Assembly: GCA_963931865.1 (NCBI GenBank)
Contig: OZ007507.1
Coordinates: 19,843,985 to 19,907,984, forward strand
DNA length: 64,000 bases
Direction: 5' to 3'
Source of the DNA: Axinella damicornis
Taxonomy: Eukaryota; Porifera; Demospongiae; Axinellida; Axinellidae
The notes beneath the pieces were generated by a model. The model was given only the letters and a program-made list of their open reading frames with translations. It ran no database searches and was not told the origin of the DNA. Numbering within the stretch: position 1 is the stretch's first letter; the number at the start of each line of letters is the position of its first letter. Shown here one piece after another: positions 11,826 to 25,000 of the stretch. Both the position numbers and the translations under genes were made by a program.

Positions 11826-12179
11826 CAGGCGCATGCAACAAATTAGCTATAGCGCTAGCATGGCAACACGGGCTGCATGCCAGATATTAGCACTGCTGAT
11901 GTAAAGCCCTTATTGCCATGCTATAGCTAAGACCTGCAGCATTGCATTACAACTGATGAAGGTCCAAAGACCGAAATGTTTCGGACTTCAAGTGAGACTA
12001 CGAATATTACTCATTACATCAATAGCAAACCATTGTGGTAGAGGTTTATTTTTCCTGTTAATTGCCACTACTATAGCCTTTGCAAATCTAGCTAGTCAGG
12101 ACTAAAATCCAGCAGTATTATTGGCATATTGTGCAGCCAATCATGCACACTATAGGAAATTGCTTCAGGAGATGAGGTA

Positions 12180-12852
12180 CCGTATTTATGCTAATAAAAC
12201 GGTATATAATTTCAAACTCACTACCGTAGGATTGGAATCATAGAAATTCCAGGAAATGAATTTGTATCACTTGGATGGACCGATAGCAGATAGAAGTTGT
12301 AGCGCAGCATTTGGAGAGAAATCGGTTGTGACCGTTGTTTATTCCAGGAAATGGGCATCGAACTGCCATGCCACAGACTGCATTTCGAGTGTTTGTGACT
12401 TGTGACTGCACTATTCCAGGAACTGGGTGTCTACTGCCATGCCATCATTGCCATGCGCTCCATTTCGAGCATTTGTGACTGTTATTCCAGGAACATGGAC
12501 ATCAACTGCCATGCCACACGCTGGCATTCGGCGTTTGTGACTGTTGTGACTACACTGTTCCAGGAAATGGACACCCACTACCATGCCACATGCTGCATTT
12601 CTGGTGTGTGGCTATAGTAATTCCAAGAAATGGGCATCATGCTGAATTTCGAGAGAACTCGTTTGACTTTGAGAGGTGGAATGTGACTAAGGGCTGACTG
12701 TTAGTGTACTTTGTAAATGTGTACTTGGAACCGTCTGTTGTTTTGATAAGTACATTTCCTGGTATCGTGGTACTAGTACATTGGAAATAATTAATAAGGA
12801 ATTGAATTTCTACGGCTAGATTAGATGTACCGTTTTATTAGCATAAATACGG
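12180..12852. mobile_element. TA-flanked MITE with internal tandem repeats
   Basis: Terminal inverted repeats begin CCGTATTTATGCTAATAAAA and are flanked by TA (12178-12179 and 12853-12854). The interior has about five copies of a 60-75 bp unit beginning TTCCAGGAAATGG and containing CTGCCATGCCA. A related fragment lies at about 16545-16720. No transposase frame is present. It ends about 170 bp before the predicted start codon of the HSPA12-like gene and may contribute upstream sequence. Confidence 0.75.
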
Positions 12853-13018
12853 TAGTCACTTCCATAAGGTGGTATGTGGATGAGAAACCAATATGGTGGG
12901 CTCAGTCTTACTCGATGTTGGTATACTTATAGTGTGTGTGTGTGTTTTTCGCAGCCTGTGAAAGGTTCTGTTTGCAGCAAGGAGTGGAGATGTGGAACTA
13001 AACCCTGTAACTCCGAGG

Positions 13019-16000
13019 ATGGAAGGTACATACAGCCATATAATTATATGAAGTATAATATTATTATGGCTGTATCATATTACTGTTGTTATTTGTGCCT
13101 GGCAGGTGCAGCACTGACTTTGAAAGCTGCCACCAATGCACTGCATTCAGCATCTCACAAGTGGTACAAGATTGGAGTGCAACTGGAAGTTTCCACACAT
13201 GTGCTGAAAAGCATTGAGCAACAGTATCGTGATCCAGGCAGCTGCCTAACTGATCTGTTGGACCATTGGATGAGAAATGCGACTGACCCTCATCCCTCCT
13301 GGAGAGATCTTATTGATGCACTGGGAGCCCCCAGTGTTGGTGAGAAGAAGCTAGCAGGGGAGCTGGAAGAAAAGCACTGCAACCAGAAGGAACCAGTGAC
13401 GCACAAGATGAAAGAATCCAGCATCCCTGGCAGTGTGGAGAAGAGGGAAGGTATGGCCTACTTATGACTTACTATAGGAATCAGGAGGTAACCTGGTGTT
13501 GTCCTAGACACTCCGGTTCCTCAGAAGAACAGAACTACAATACATAATTATATCTATAGTGCTGGCAAAAGTTATAATTATGTATTCTCCCGGGTAAGCA
13601 CATTAAAATTTGACAGATTAATGGTCCATACCTTCTGCTGAACTTCATTATCAGAATAGTGCTGGCTACATGAAAGTCAGTCAACCACATGAGAGGCAGC
13701 TGTCTAATGTACCAGTTTCTCCCTGTCCTCAGCAAATCCTCTCTCATCGATTGACGTCAGTCCTGAACGACATCTGGCACTGAGAAAAAGGGAACTAAAG
13801 CCTGAATCTCCCAAGATGGAAGGTACAGATGCAGTCATTATAGCAGTAGCAATTAGTGTTGCTTGTTGTGCCCTAGCAGGCCGGTGCTGCATTGACCTTG
13901 AAAACTGCTGTGGCCCATTTTTTCCTATGACTTAGGAGTTAGGATTAACTGTAACAGTTGTTCCTAGATCCTCCTCAGAAGAACGAAAGTATGAACTTGC
14001 ATCATTCTGTAATGCTAGCAAGAGATGTTTGCTCCCGAGAGGAGTTGCTCACAAAGGTATGTATTCACATATTAATTAGATTGATTGTCTATACCTTCTG
14101 CAGAACTTCGTAAACAGGATGGTGCTAGCTGCATGAGAGTGAAACATGTGAGAGGTTCGGAAACTCCATTTCATGCATCCGTCTTAGAAACTAAGATTGC
14201 TACCATGGCCCTTTCAAAGGGTTCCCGCTGTCCAAACGGTGTGATTAAGGCTCGTAAAGTTTCTAGATGTGCAGCCGGTTCCAGATCAGCTTCAGGATTC
14301 GTAGCCGCTATCGACTTTGGGACGACCTACTGCTCTGTAGTGTACACTCTGCAGCAGAAGAGCAATGAAATCCATAAACTCCGGATAGATGGACTGCACA
14401 CACGAGTTCCCAATGCTATTCTTATCGAGAGGAAAACAAATGCAGTCGAGGCTTTTGGTTCCCATGCGCAGACAAGGTTCTCCATGATGAAAAAGGAGGT
14501 TTGCGAGAAATACATCTATTTCGAAAGGATGAAGATGATCCTGTATCGCACTCAGGTGAGTCTATACAAGTAAGGCACATATTAATAAGCATGTGGAGAT
14601 TAGAATGAACTTGGCCTATCCTGAGCTATTGAAACGTGCAATTATTTCAAGGTGTCTCGCAAAGAGCACTTGGCCAAGTTGCATGCAGTTGACTTGGTAT
14701 TACGTATGACATTGTGTTTACCTCTGTCCTGTGTCTTTGGTTGGGGGGGTCTTATCATGTAGTTTCTGTACTTAATCTACCGTACCCAGCATTTGGAGAT
14801 ATCCAGGAGAGGTCCATGTGGCCACTGCCTTTCTGCAGGCCATGACTAGCAGTACCTAGAAAAGGGTCTGGAGTACTGACATACTATCAGTGTTAGCAGT
14901 AACAACTTTGTGTGTGGGTGGAGCGGAGCTTCCAGACACCTCATGTCTTTTGGGACCTCATCCCTAGATGTATTAGGACCCCACCCCATCAGTGATAATT
15001 ATTGTGACCCCTGACCCAGACTTGCTGAATTTTGACAGTTTGGATATCCCTTTCTACCAATCAATGGCACATATATGCATCGTGAAACTTTGAGCTTCAT
15101 GATGTCACATCTGGCAATGTCCTTTGGAGATAGGTTCTGCGTGAGCAGAAAGAGTGGGACAGGGGGAAGTGGGTGGGAGGGTGCATGGCTGCATCTGGGC
15201 TTGGCCGTGAATAGCCCTTGATTGGAGCTGGGTGGGTCATGTCTCTTGTTTCAAATATAAATGGTCCGGAAAAGTCCTCTCACCTCGTAGAGCCTCGAAT
15301 TCCAGTCTTCAAGGCCAATTTGTCCGTTAGAGCGAGTTAGCATTGCCGAGTATCTTGATCAAATACTCATTAATGAGTGGGTGTGGTTTTAATCGCAAAT
15401 TTACTTAGGATGGCTGGGTGAAGTCCTGTGTTAAATTTGGAGGATGAAAACCCAACAGAGCCTTATCTAGGGTATGTTTAATTTGACTATGGTATGCATA
15501 ATGTGCTTTGATCTTTGGAACTTAAGGTAGGAAGCATGACATCGGCGAAATCGCGTAATTTTGCTCGTGAATAATTAATGAGATGACGTCACTCGTGTAC
15601 GGATATTGAGAGTTACTAATCTGTTTACGTTTTCCCATGGCGGCAACCGGAAAAAACAAGGGGGGCTTCTCTCTTTGATGCGGCTAGCGGCCCTTTCAAG
15701 TTTCAAATCGGCACTCTGATGTGGCCGTGCGGTACTTTGAAGATTTGTTACAACACTATTTATTTTTTTATTTTTATTTTTTTTAAGTAAGGAGCCATTC
15801 TAGCTTATTGAATGTAGCGATCTGAGTGTGAATAGCTAGGTTGAGTGAGCAGAATGTTTGTTGGGCTGCTGAAGTGGCCGAAGAACAGCCTGGAAAGTGA
15901 ACAGCCTCCGACAGCTCCCTGGCCAAGGTACTCTAGAGAGTTGACCTTTCGGCATTACAGGCCCTGCCCATTTTCGTGTTAGGGCGAATTTGGCTGGTTT

Positions 16001-19000
16001 GGTAGCTGGACTGGGCTGGTGAGAGGGAGTGATGTGTGGCCAAAACTCTGTAACCGAGAGGTGAACGTGGAAAAGCATCCCTAGTTTTGCAGGGGGTAGG
16101 TTGACCTTTTGGAAACTGGCCTTGGCTTTAGTGGGTTTTAGTTGGTGTGTGTGGAATTTTTTTTGAAAGCCTAGGGTAGCCAAACCTCTGTTTTTGAGGG
16201 CGGCAGTGAGTTTTTGGCTGTAGCCTGCAACTGAGGAGAGCAGGTGGTAAATCCATCCGTAGTTTTTTGGCCTGTTTTGTGTGTGTATTGATGATGGGGG
16301 CAGAGTGTGGGTGGGGCCTTGGAGAGGGTCCAAATTTTCAGTTTAGTGGAGGGCCTTAAAATTGAGTTTTAGGGCATTTTCAAGCAGAGGGAGCAGTTTG
16401 ATGCAAAGTATTGCTGAAACTTGTGTACGCTTTGATGCTGCCCATTTAGCCATCAACTTGGTTTCGGAGATCGCTGTACCCATGTTTCCTACCTTAATGA
16501 GGTCTTTAAAATCCAATGGACACCTCATCAAAAAATAAAAATTCACTACCGTAGGATTGGGTTCATAGAAATTCCAGGAAATGAATTTCTACCGTTAGAT
16601 TGGATGTACCGTTGTTATAGATAGAAATGGGCAATTGCCATGCGCTGTGAGAGAAATCATTTGTGACTGTCATTGTTCCAGGTAATGGGCATCGAACTGC
16701 CACGCACTGCATTTCGGTGTTGCAACGGCTACCAAGAGTGTGGTTGCTCCTTGTAAATAATATAATAATTGACTACTTAGGAATGGTCTACAAAGATTCT
16801 GACTACACCGTCGTGATCACTATCATGCTTGTACAATTTTGGTGCTGAAACTCACCTTGGTGGTGGAGATACAAGCGCTTTTGTCATGCCGTCAGCCACC
16901 ATTGCTCAAGCGCTCTCTTCGACTTTCATTCGCAGTAGAGCCCTTAGGAAAGGCACACAAAGATTCTGACCACATGGCCAGGATCGCTGTCGTTCACTGA
17001 CGCTTACATGCCGAAACTCACCGTGCTGGTGAAGTTGTAAGAGCTGTATAATAATAAGTTGTTGTCTTCCCTTTAGCCGCTATTGCTGACTCTGTCCATC
17101 GAGCATGGTCATCACGTGACGTGTGTTAATTGGAAGGAGCTGCACGTGCACACCTAACTTGCGCAACCAGCGAGTTGCAACCGGTTGCAGTGCGGCTACC
17201 AGGAGTGCGGTTGCTCCTCGCTAATAATAAAATAAAACGTAGTACCGTGAATTACGGACTTTTGCACCGAGGGCAATGTAGTAAAGGCTGAGGGTGGGAT
17301 AAAAACTGGAATTTGTGTTACTCACTTACCTGAAACAGCCGTTGGTCTTTGTAAAGTGTGCATTACGTACCTAGATAAATGCACACACAGGGCTGGCGGA
17401 GCTAGTCCAGTTGCTCTGGCTATGGCCGGACCAATTTTAGCTTTTATTCTTTTCGAGCGGCCAGTTAGCTAATAGTTACCAGCCCTTTCAGCCAACTCAC
17501 ATTTCCTTTCCATGTCGAGTGAGGCGCCCACGGAATTGAAGCCAGAGAGGTTACCAATGGTAGTGCAAGGCACAAAGGTACTATGAGAGCCAATCCAGAT
17601 AGAAGGAGAAAATCTTTTTCCACACTTTGCGTGGATACAATCAGCACTACGTGCCGTCTATGCCCTGCCTTCGGCAGTTGGCCGTACCGATCTAAAATAA
17701 CTTCTGCTGGGCCTGACACTAAAGTGTGCATTACGCGATTTAAAGTACAGTCATAATTATGATCAATTCTGAGGTGTCTGATTTGTTGAGGGTCTCTAAT
17801 TGATGTAATGTACTGAAGCTGACACCGGCTTACGATAACTTTCTCAAAGAATACAATTGATTTTCTATCACATTACAGAAAGGGATAATTATGAAGTCAG
17901 CATCAAGTTCTACACATTTGTCAATTAAATGTTTTCTTGTTTCTGTAATAACACATGCAATTACAGGACATGAAAACGGAATGATTTAGAAATGCAAACG
18001 CTTATTAGCTGATTACTTGGAACAGAACAGGAGCTTGAACTTTTATCTAACCACTATTTATGCACGAAGGAGGTTGGTTGCTGGAGAACTTGGGTAGGCA
18101 GTAGGCAAGTAATAAGTATCCTTAAATGCCTCCCCATGCACTTCTAGAAGTCTCACCTGACAGTGTCTATTGTATTGTAACCCAACTCTACAGGGTGTGA
18201 GCAGGACGACGCCTATCAGTCCCGTCAACAGCGATGAGCAGTACTACCTGCTGGATGTGGTGGCGCTAATCCTCAAGTACCTCCGGGACAGGCTTTATGA
18301 TTGTCTCCGTACTATGGGCCTTGACATGAGCAAGATCCAGTTTGACTGGGTGGTAACTGTTCCAGCAATCTGGGACATTCGTGGAAAGCAGATGATGAGA
18401 GAGGCTGCTTATAAGGTAAGTATAGCTACCTACAGTTCTGTTGTAATGATATTATGTTCATAATTAACCAGGAAAGTACTGGTGTAAAATTGTATGAAAT
18501 AGGGTATTTCCCACTTAAAGTTAGTAACAGTATTAACGTCAGGTTTAGTTGGGGCGAGCCTGAGCGAGCCCCACATTGCTGTAAATTTTCCATATATATG
18601 TATCGTACGTCGTGCCGTAAATCACTTCCTGCTCTTATTTTGCGTATTTACGTCATGTGTTAATTCCAAAACGATACACAACTCTACCTGTTCGATGGAC
18701 GACGGTGACAGCACAGACGGAGACCACTCGTGGACCGAGCCATGAACAGTCTAACCAAGCTCTGTACCTTCTCGCCTGTGGCGACAGCAAGCTGGACGAA
18801 GACTGCTAGTGGACTCAGTACCTCACCAACCTGCAGCCACATGGTGTGCTAGACCATAGCTAGATAATATTGGTATATTATCTATGGCTAGACCAGTGTG
18901 CGGCATCATAGTATATTATCTATGGCGGCATGCGTATAGCTATGTCCTGGCATGCAGAGCCCATCATCATGGTGTGCAGCATGAATAGGTATAAACCATC

Positions 19001-22000
19001 ACGGTGTGATGTGCCTGTTAGACTGCTTCAGCTATCGCCAGAGGATGGGAAGTTGACTGGCCTGCACACGGTAACACTAAACTCACTGTGACCAGGCATG
19101 ACACAGATTTGGCATCAGCAGAGAACGAGGAAGATATTCTCGGTGGCAACAACAGAGACAGAGACCATTCCTGGACCTACCTGCCAGACTGCTTCAACGC
19201 TGTGAAGTGCACGAGTATATATTTTTTGTGTCATACTTCTGGTGTGATCTGTGTCCTTAAGAAGTTGTGCTATGCTCTCCGTCAGACTCACATTCTGATG
19301 ACATGCACATGCAACTGCTCCATGCACATTCAGCACATGCAACTGCTCCATGCACATTCAGCACCTGCATGTACTCGCTCAGGCTCGCCCCACAATGTCC
19401 TGCATTCCCCTAGTATTGGTGTTGGGTTAATAGTTCTTGCACGGCATCCAGGTACGTCCGTAACAACCCTAACTACACACCTACCTCTAACAGAGATACC
19501 TCACCAAGGGTTGGCCACAGTGCTGGGCCCGCTGCCGCCACACACGATAAGGCGGGGTGGCTCCGCCCACCCTCTCTGAAGTATGGATGCCCGTGATAGG
19601 CTTGGGTGAGAGAGTGGGAGCCATCCCACTGAGCCCAGCACCTGGTCACAATATGGTACTGAACGTGAGCACCCAAATTGGACAAATAGTGAGGAGACCA
19701 CAAAGCAAAGGAAGCGGGCGGGAGGGAATAGAGAACTTCCACCTGTGTTTGGTAGCTAGCCGCGCGTGAATACAGATTCGCTGACGTAGCAACATGTGCT
19801 CTACCTGCGCGCATGCCCAGAAACCACCCACGCGGATAATGCGTATAATGGAAGCAATACCTATTAACCTGGGTTAATTTCTACCCAATTAACATTTAAT
19901 AGTTCTTGCACGGCATCCGGATACGTCCGTAACTACACACCTACCTCTAACAGAGATACCTCACCAAGGGTTGGCCACAGTGCTGGGCCCGCTGTCACCA
20001 CACACGATAAGGCGGGGTGGCTCCGCCCACCCTCTCTGAAGTATGGATGCCCGTGATAGGCTTGGGTGAGAGAGTGGGAGCCATCCCACTGAGCCCAAGG
20101 GGCGGTGTTGGGGAACAGCACCACCCCTCACCCAAGGCTCTGTAGGGGACTAGGAGCATGAGAGTGAGGACTGATAATAATAATCATTGAGACGCAATGA
20201 AAATTAGGCATAAACACAAACACCAGTCTGACACGAATGTACAATCAACGAGATAGTGCACTACCAAAATTATAGAGAGACATCGGTAACGACAGCCAAG
20301 CACAATAGCCAACAGAGCAAGGGCGAGAAGGGCCCCAAAGTTACTGCAACACTCCCCCTGGTCCCACGAGACGCTGGGCCACTGAACACAGGGTCTCACG
20401 GGGAGTCCGTATATAGATTGTATACGCTGAACTTTGCCACCGACCGAGAGCTTTTATGAGAGAGTCTGGAATGACACGCTGGGCAGCTGTAGTCGCGGCA
20501 CCGATCCGGAAGCTATGCCTGGCATAAAGGGAGGAATCGACGGCTGCTAGACCCAGGGCTGACCTGACCGCAGAAACGAAGGGTGAGAAAATTCCCATTT
20601 GAAAACTGGAAGAACGGGCCGAGTGCTGAACCCCTTTTCGCCATATAATTAAGAATAGTAGAGACAGGGCAGAGGGGCCCAGCCCCCAAACCGATAAACA
20701 CCGAAACTCCTTTACGAAAAGGGTCAGTTTTGGAAGCTTTAATATGGACTTCCAGGAACTTGGGATGTGCTGGGTCATCCACTCGAACATCACCATGGGA
20801 AAGGTGAACTGATGAGTCATACAGTGAGTCAGATGGAACGACTACCTGCCCCGCCCATAGAAAGCCAATGAAACACATACACGCTGCTGCCCACAGCATG
20901 GAGGCATCATCTTGATCTGGGAGGCCTTGCCAAATCCCTCTCAGCCGCAACAAGATATCTGGAGTAATTGGTCCGGGAGGCCTTAGCAGTCTTCTTTTTG
21001 GACCCTTTCACGATATACTCCAGCTGGGGCATCTCCCCCAAGTGAGGGTCGCTCAAGCCCAAGGCAATCTGAGTGTGCCGCACCGCTGCCAAGTAGCTCT
21101 TAATAGCTGGAAAGGCCCTCTCGATACAAAAAAGCAACAAAGAAACCTAACACTTTCAGTCATGGGGAAAGGTTGGGAGATCTGATAGATATCACAGAAA
21201 CGGAGAAAACGTGTGCGTCCAGAGCGGTAACACTTCTGTGTTGATGGAGCTAAACCTGCTGAAAACAACTCCTGAACAGTCGCGTCCAGGTTTGTGAGGT
21301 CCAGTCAGGCTGCTGTTCCACCAGGAGGGTGAGCACGGCCGGCTGGATTGCTGAGCAGTTGGTGGTAGCCTCGAGAACCTGTGAAAAGAAATAGCGCAAG
21401 TTATTGCGGGAGATGGCATCGGCTAGGCTATTGTTCACCCAAGGACATGTACCGCCCACAAACCGGAGTTAACCACTGCTACTGTGGCCACATTGTCGCA
21501 ATGGAAAGTCACAGCCGAACCCCTCCAGTGTCGACCCCAGATAGAACAGGCTAGGATGATTGGGAGTAGCTCCATTAGAGTGATGCTCTCACTGCATAGC
21601 TGTTCCCACTGATGCGTGTGTCCCATATGCCACCGAAGCTGCACCGCCCCACAGCCAAAGTGCCCTGAGGCATCGGTCCACACATGATGGGAAGGCACTT
21701 GATGACTCTGGCTGCAAGACTGCATCATAGCGACACCGTTCCAGGACTCCAGGAACGTGGCCCATCACAAGTCCGAACGAAAGGAAACACTTAATGGAAT
21801 GTGGTGGTGAGCCTGGCGCGTACCTGCAAGGAGCTCGAACACCCTCCGCATGAATGTCTTCCCAGGCAGTACCACCTTGCTGGCGTGAGCTAGTTTCCCA
21901 ACAAGGGACTCCAGCTCTCCTCTGGTGCAAGAGTGGCGGTGTACCCAGGATTGGATGAGCTGTTGCAGTTCTGTCAACTTTGCCTGAGGGAGGTGGATCA

Positions 22001-25000
22001 CCATCGAGAGTGAATCAAGCTTGAAACAAGGAAGTTAAGGCAGTACCATGGGCCCTCAAGTTTCTCGATGGCCACTGGTAGGCCCAGGCGGCTGAACACC
22101 CTCTTAAGGGTATCAAGGGCTTATTGTTCTTGGGCTGGAGCTCCAGGGTATGGACCCTGAGCCGGTGGGCAAGCCGGGCACTGAATGACTGGGTGAGGAC
22201 CCCCACAGCCACTACATGTGTGATTGTGACGGCACCATGGGTAAGAGCAGTGGCCGCTGTTCCACTTGCAGCAAGCCTCCCCAGAGGGCCGGACTGGGGC
22301 CACGTTGGCTGCCTTCGGGGCAGCTGGGGGCTTGGAGGACATGGCCAGGATGGCTGTTTCTAATGCCTTCAGGCGGTCCTTCATCCCTGGGTTGGGATCT
22401 CCACGTACCCAGGCTAAGCCCGGGTAGTCCTGGCTCACACAAACAATCGTGGCCATGTAGGCCATCAACTCCGGGATCACTGAGCTCGGGGTTGGGTTGT
22501 GCCCGCACACTCACAAAGGAGCAAAAGCATTGAAGCCAGGTGAAAACGTCAGTCACCTTACGGCTATGCCTCACTTTGTTGTTGCGCTTCGAGTCCGAGT
22601 CCTCGTCGCGTGGGGCTGACCAGAATTCCGGTAACAGCTCCCCCATCTCCACAAATTATCCCCTGCGAATCTTTGCAGCGAGTTTTGCGGGAATTGGAGG
22701 AAGGCCGTCGCCCACATAAATGCCTCCCGACCCTGTGCTGAGGGTGGAGTTGGCCATTGGCAGTAGGTTGGCCAGTTTCGCTGCCACTGATGCTCCCGGT
22801 GGAGGCTGGCTCGCGCTTGTGGACTCTCCGCTGAGGGCATCGGTTGAAGGGACTGGACCCCCTCCGGTGGCGGTTGGTGTGCTCGAGGTTGCCCCGCTGA
22901 TATGGGGAACCCGCGCGAGGGCCTCTGCCGATGGCATTGCCCTGTATGAAAATGTACTGAAGGTGAATGACACCGCCAACCGTAGGTATTAAAGTTCCCC
23001 TAGGCACAACCCCCAGATTGGACCCAATTTACCCAATGCCTTCCTACTCCCCTGGGGGCAGAATCGATTGACGGGACAGTACAAAAGACGTACCATCAAC
23101 AAGATAGATTTTAATGAGCTACCGCCGGCGCGGGTAGCCCTGCAACCACCCACCGCGCATGCCCAGTAACCACCCACGCGGATAATGCGTATAATGGAAG
23201 CAATACCTATTAACCTGGGTTAATTCCTGCCCAATTAACCCTCATTATTAATTTCATCAACTGTTCTGGTTTACAAAGTGGTTACCGCAGTAATGTATGT
23301 TAGATGTTGAGCCCAATTGATCTATGGGAATAATCAGGTAGTGTTCTCTATTTAGGGATGGCAGAAATTTCGAATTTACTATACTGATGCACTAGCATGA
23401 AAACGGCCAAAGAAGCTACTACCCCCCATGCAGACAGAATGACACTGCCTAGCAGTTCACAAAAACACTCGCAAACGTACCTTAGAGTTTGCGGGAGTCA
23501 ATAGACCCGTTGCAGTTACATCACACTTTCCGTGGAATTTCCGTATACTATCCGGAAGCCGCCATCTTGGTGTACCGAAATACATTGGCTTTATATGCAG
23601 AATCGATCAAAACGTGTCCTGCGACACTGGTAAGCGTTTATATAGCTTTAAGGTAGGAAACATGGGAACAGCAATCTCTGAAACCAAGTTGATGCATGGC
23701 TAAATGGGCAGCATCAAAGCGTACACAAGTTTCAGCAATAGTTTGCATCAAACTGCTCCCTCTGCTTGAAAATGCCCTAAAACTCAATTTTAAGGCCCTC
23801 TACTAAACTGAAAACTTGAACCCTCTCCAAGGCCCCACCCACACCCTGACCCCACCATCAATACACACACAAAACAGGCCAAAAAACTACGGATGGATTT
23901 ACCACCTGCTCTCCTCAGTTGCAGGCTACAGCCAAAAACTCACTGCCGCCCTCAAAAACAGAGGTTTGGCTACCCTAGGCTTTCAAAAAAAATTCCACGC
24001 ACACCAACTAAAACCGACCAAAGCCAAGGCCAGTTTCCAAAAGGTCAACCTACCCCCTGCAAAACTAGGGATGCTTTTCCACGTTCACCTCTCGGTTACA
24101 GGGTTTTGGCCACACATCTACTCCCTCTCACCAGCCCAGTCCAGCTACCAAACCAGCCAGATTCGCCCTAACACGAAAATGGGCGGGGCCTGTAATGCCG
24201 AAAGGTCAACTCTCTAGAGTACCTTGGCCAGGGAACTGTCGGAGGCTGTTCACTTTCCAGGCTGTTCTTCGGCCACTTCAGCAGCCCAACAAACATTCTG
24301 CTCACTTTACCTAGCTATTCACACGCAGATAGCCCATCGCTACATTCAATAAGCTAGAATAGTTCTGTACCTAAAAAAAAAAAAGAAAAAAAAAAGAAAA
24401 GAGTGTTGTAACAAATCTTCAAAGTACCGCACGGCCACATCAGAGTACCGATTTGAAACTTGAAAGGGCCGCTAGCCGCATCAAAGAGAGAAGCCCCCCT
24501 TGTTTATTCCGGTTGCCGCCATGGGAAAACGTAAACAGATTAGTAACTCTCAATATCCGTACACGAGTGACGTCATCTCATTAATTATTCACGAGCAAAA
24601 TTACGCGATTCCGCCGACGTCATGCTTCCTACCTTAATAGCCTACGTAGCTATCACATTTCGACCGATTCAACACATACTAGAAGCATTGTTGGTGCATG
24701 ATTGTGTTTACCGAGATCGCCATAGAAGCTGCTATCTCCAAAAATGCTAAATAGCCGCCATGTTGGTGCTCATTTCCGTATTCTCGAATTGATGACGTCA
24801 GCTGCAACGGGTCTATAACCAAGTCGCTGAAAAAGTCCGATTTCGTCATTTCGCCAATTGTGCATGCGCAGTCCAAAATGCAAGCACATTAATTTTTGTG
24901 TTCTTTTTGCTTGTGATGGCTGCGCTTGGTACACTAACAGAATCCCTTTGAATCTGTCATCTGGTGGCTCCTACTGCTACGAGGAATTTCTACCAACCTG

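Larger units (their letters stand above)
19429..23239 (-). mobile_element. Ngaro/DIRS-like tyrosine-recombinase retroelement with split repeats
   Basis: Read on the minus strand the order is A1 (23239-23155), coding region, B1 (20097-19900), A2 (19893-19808), B2 (19637-19429). A1 and A2 share about 85 bp including CCCACGCGGATAATGCG; B1 and B2 share about 200 bp including TAGTTCTTGCACGGCATCC. This A1-ORF-B1-A2-B2 layout is typical of Ngaro and PAT-type elements, which move with a tyrosine recombinase rather than an integrase. Coding order is Gag-like, reverse-transcriptase remnant, RNase H, recombinase. Several frame changes are present and most of the reverse-transcriptase domain is missing, so this copy is defective. 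Confidence 0.82.

Noticed and set aside
15836..16333. Host gene on the minus strand
   Set aside because: The same sequence occurs in two further copies bounded by inverted repeats and TA duplications, so it belongs to a transposon.
22216..22992. Plus-strand proteins in the 22-23 kb region
   Set aside because: They are antisense to the Gag-like region of the Ngaro-like element, which has recognisable motifs on the minus strand.
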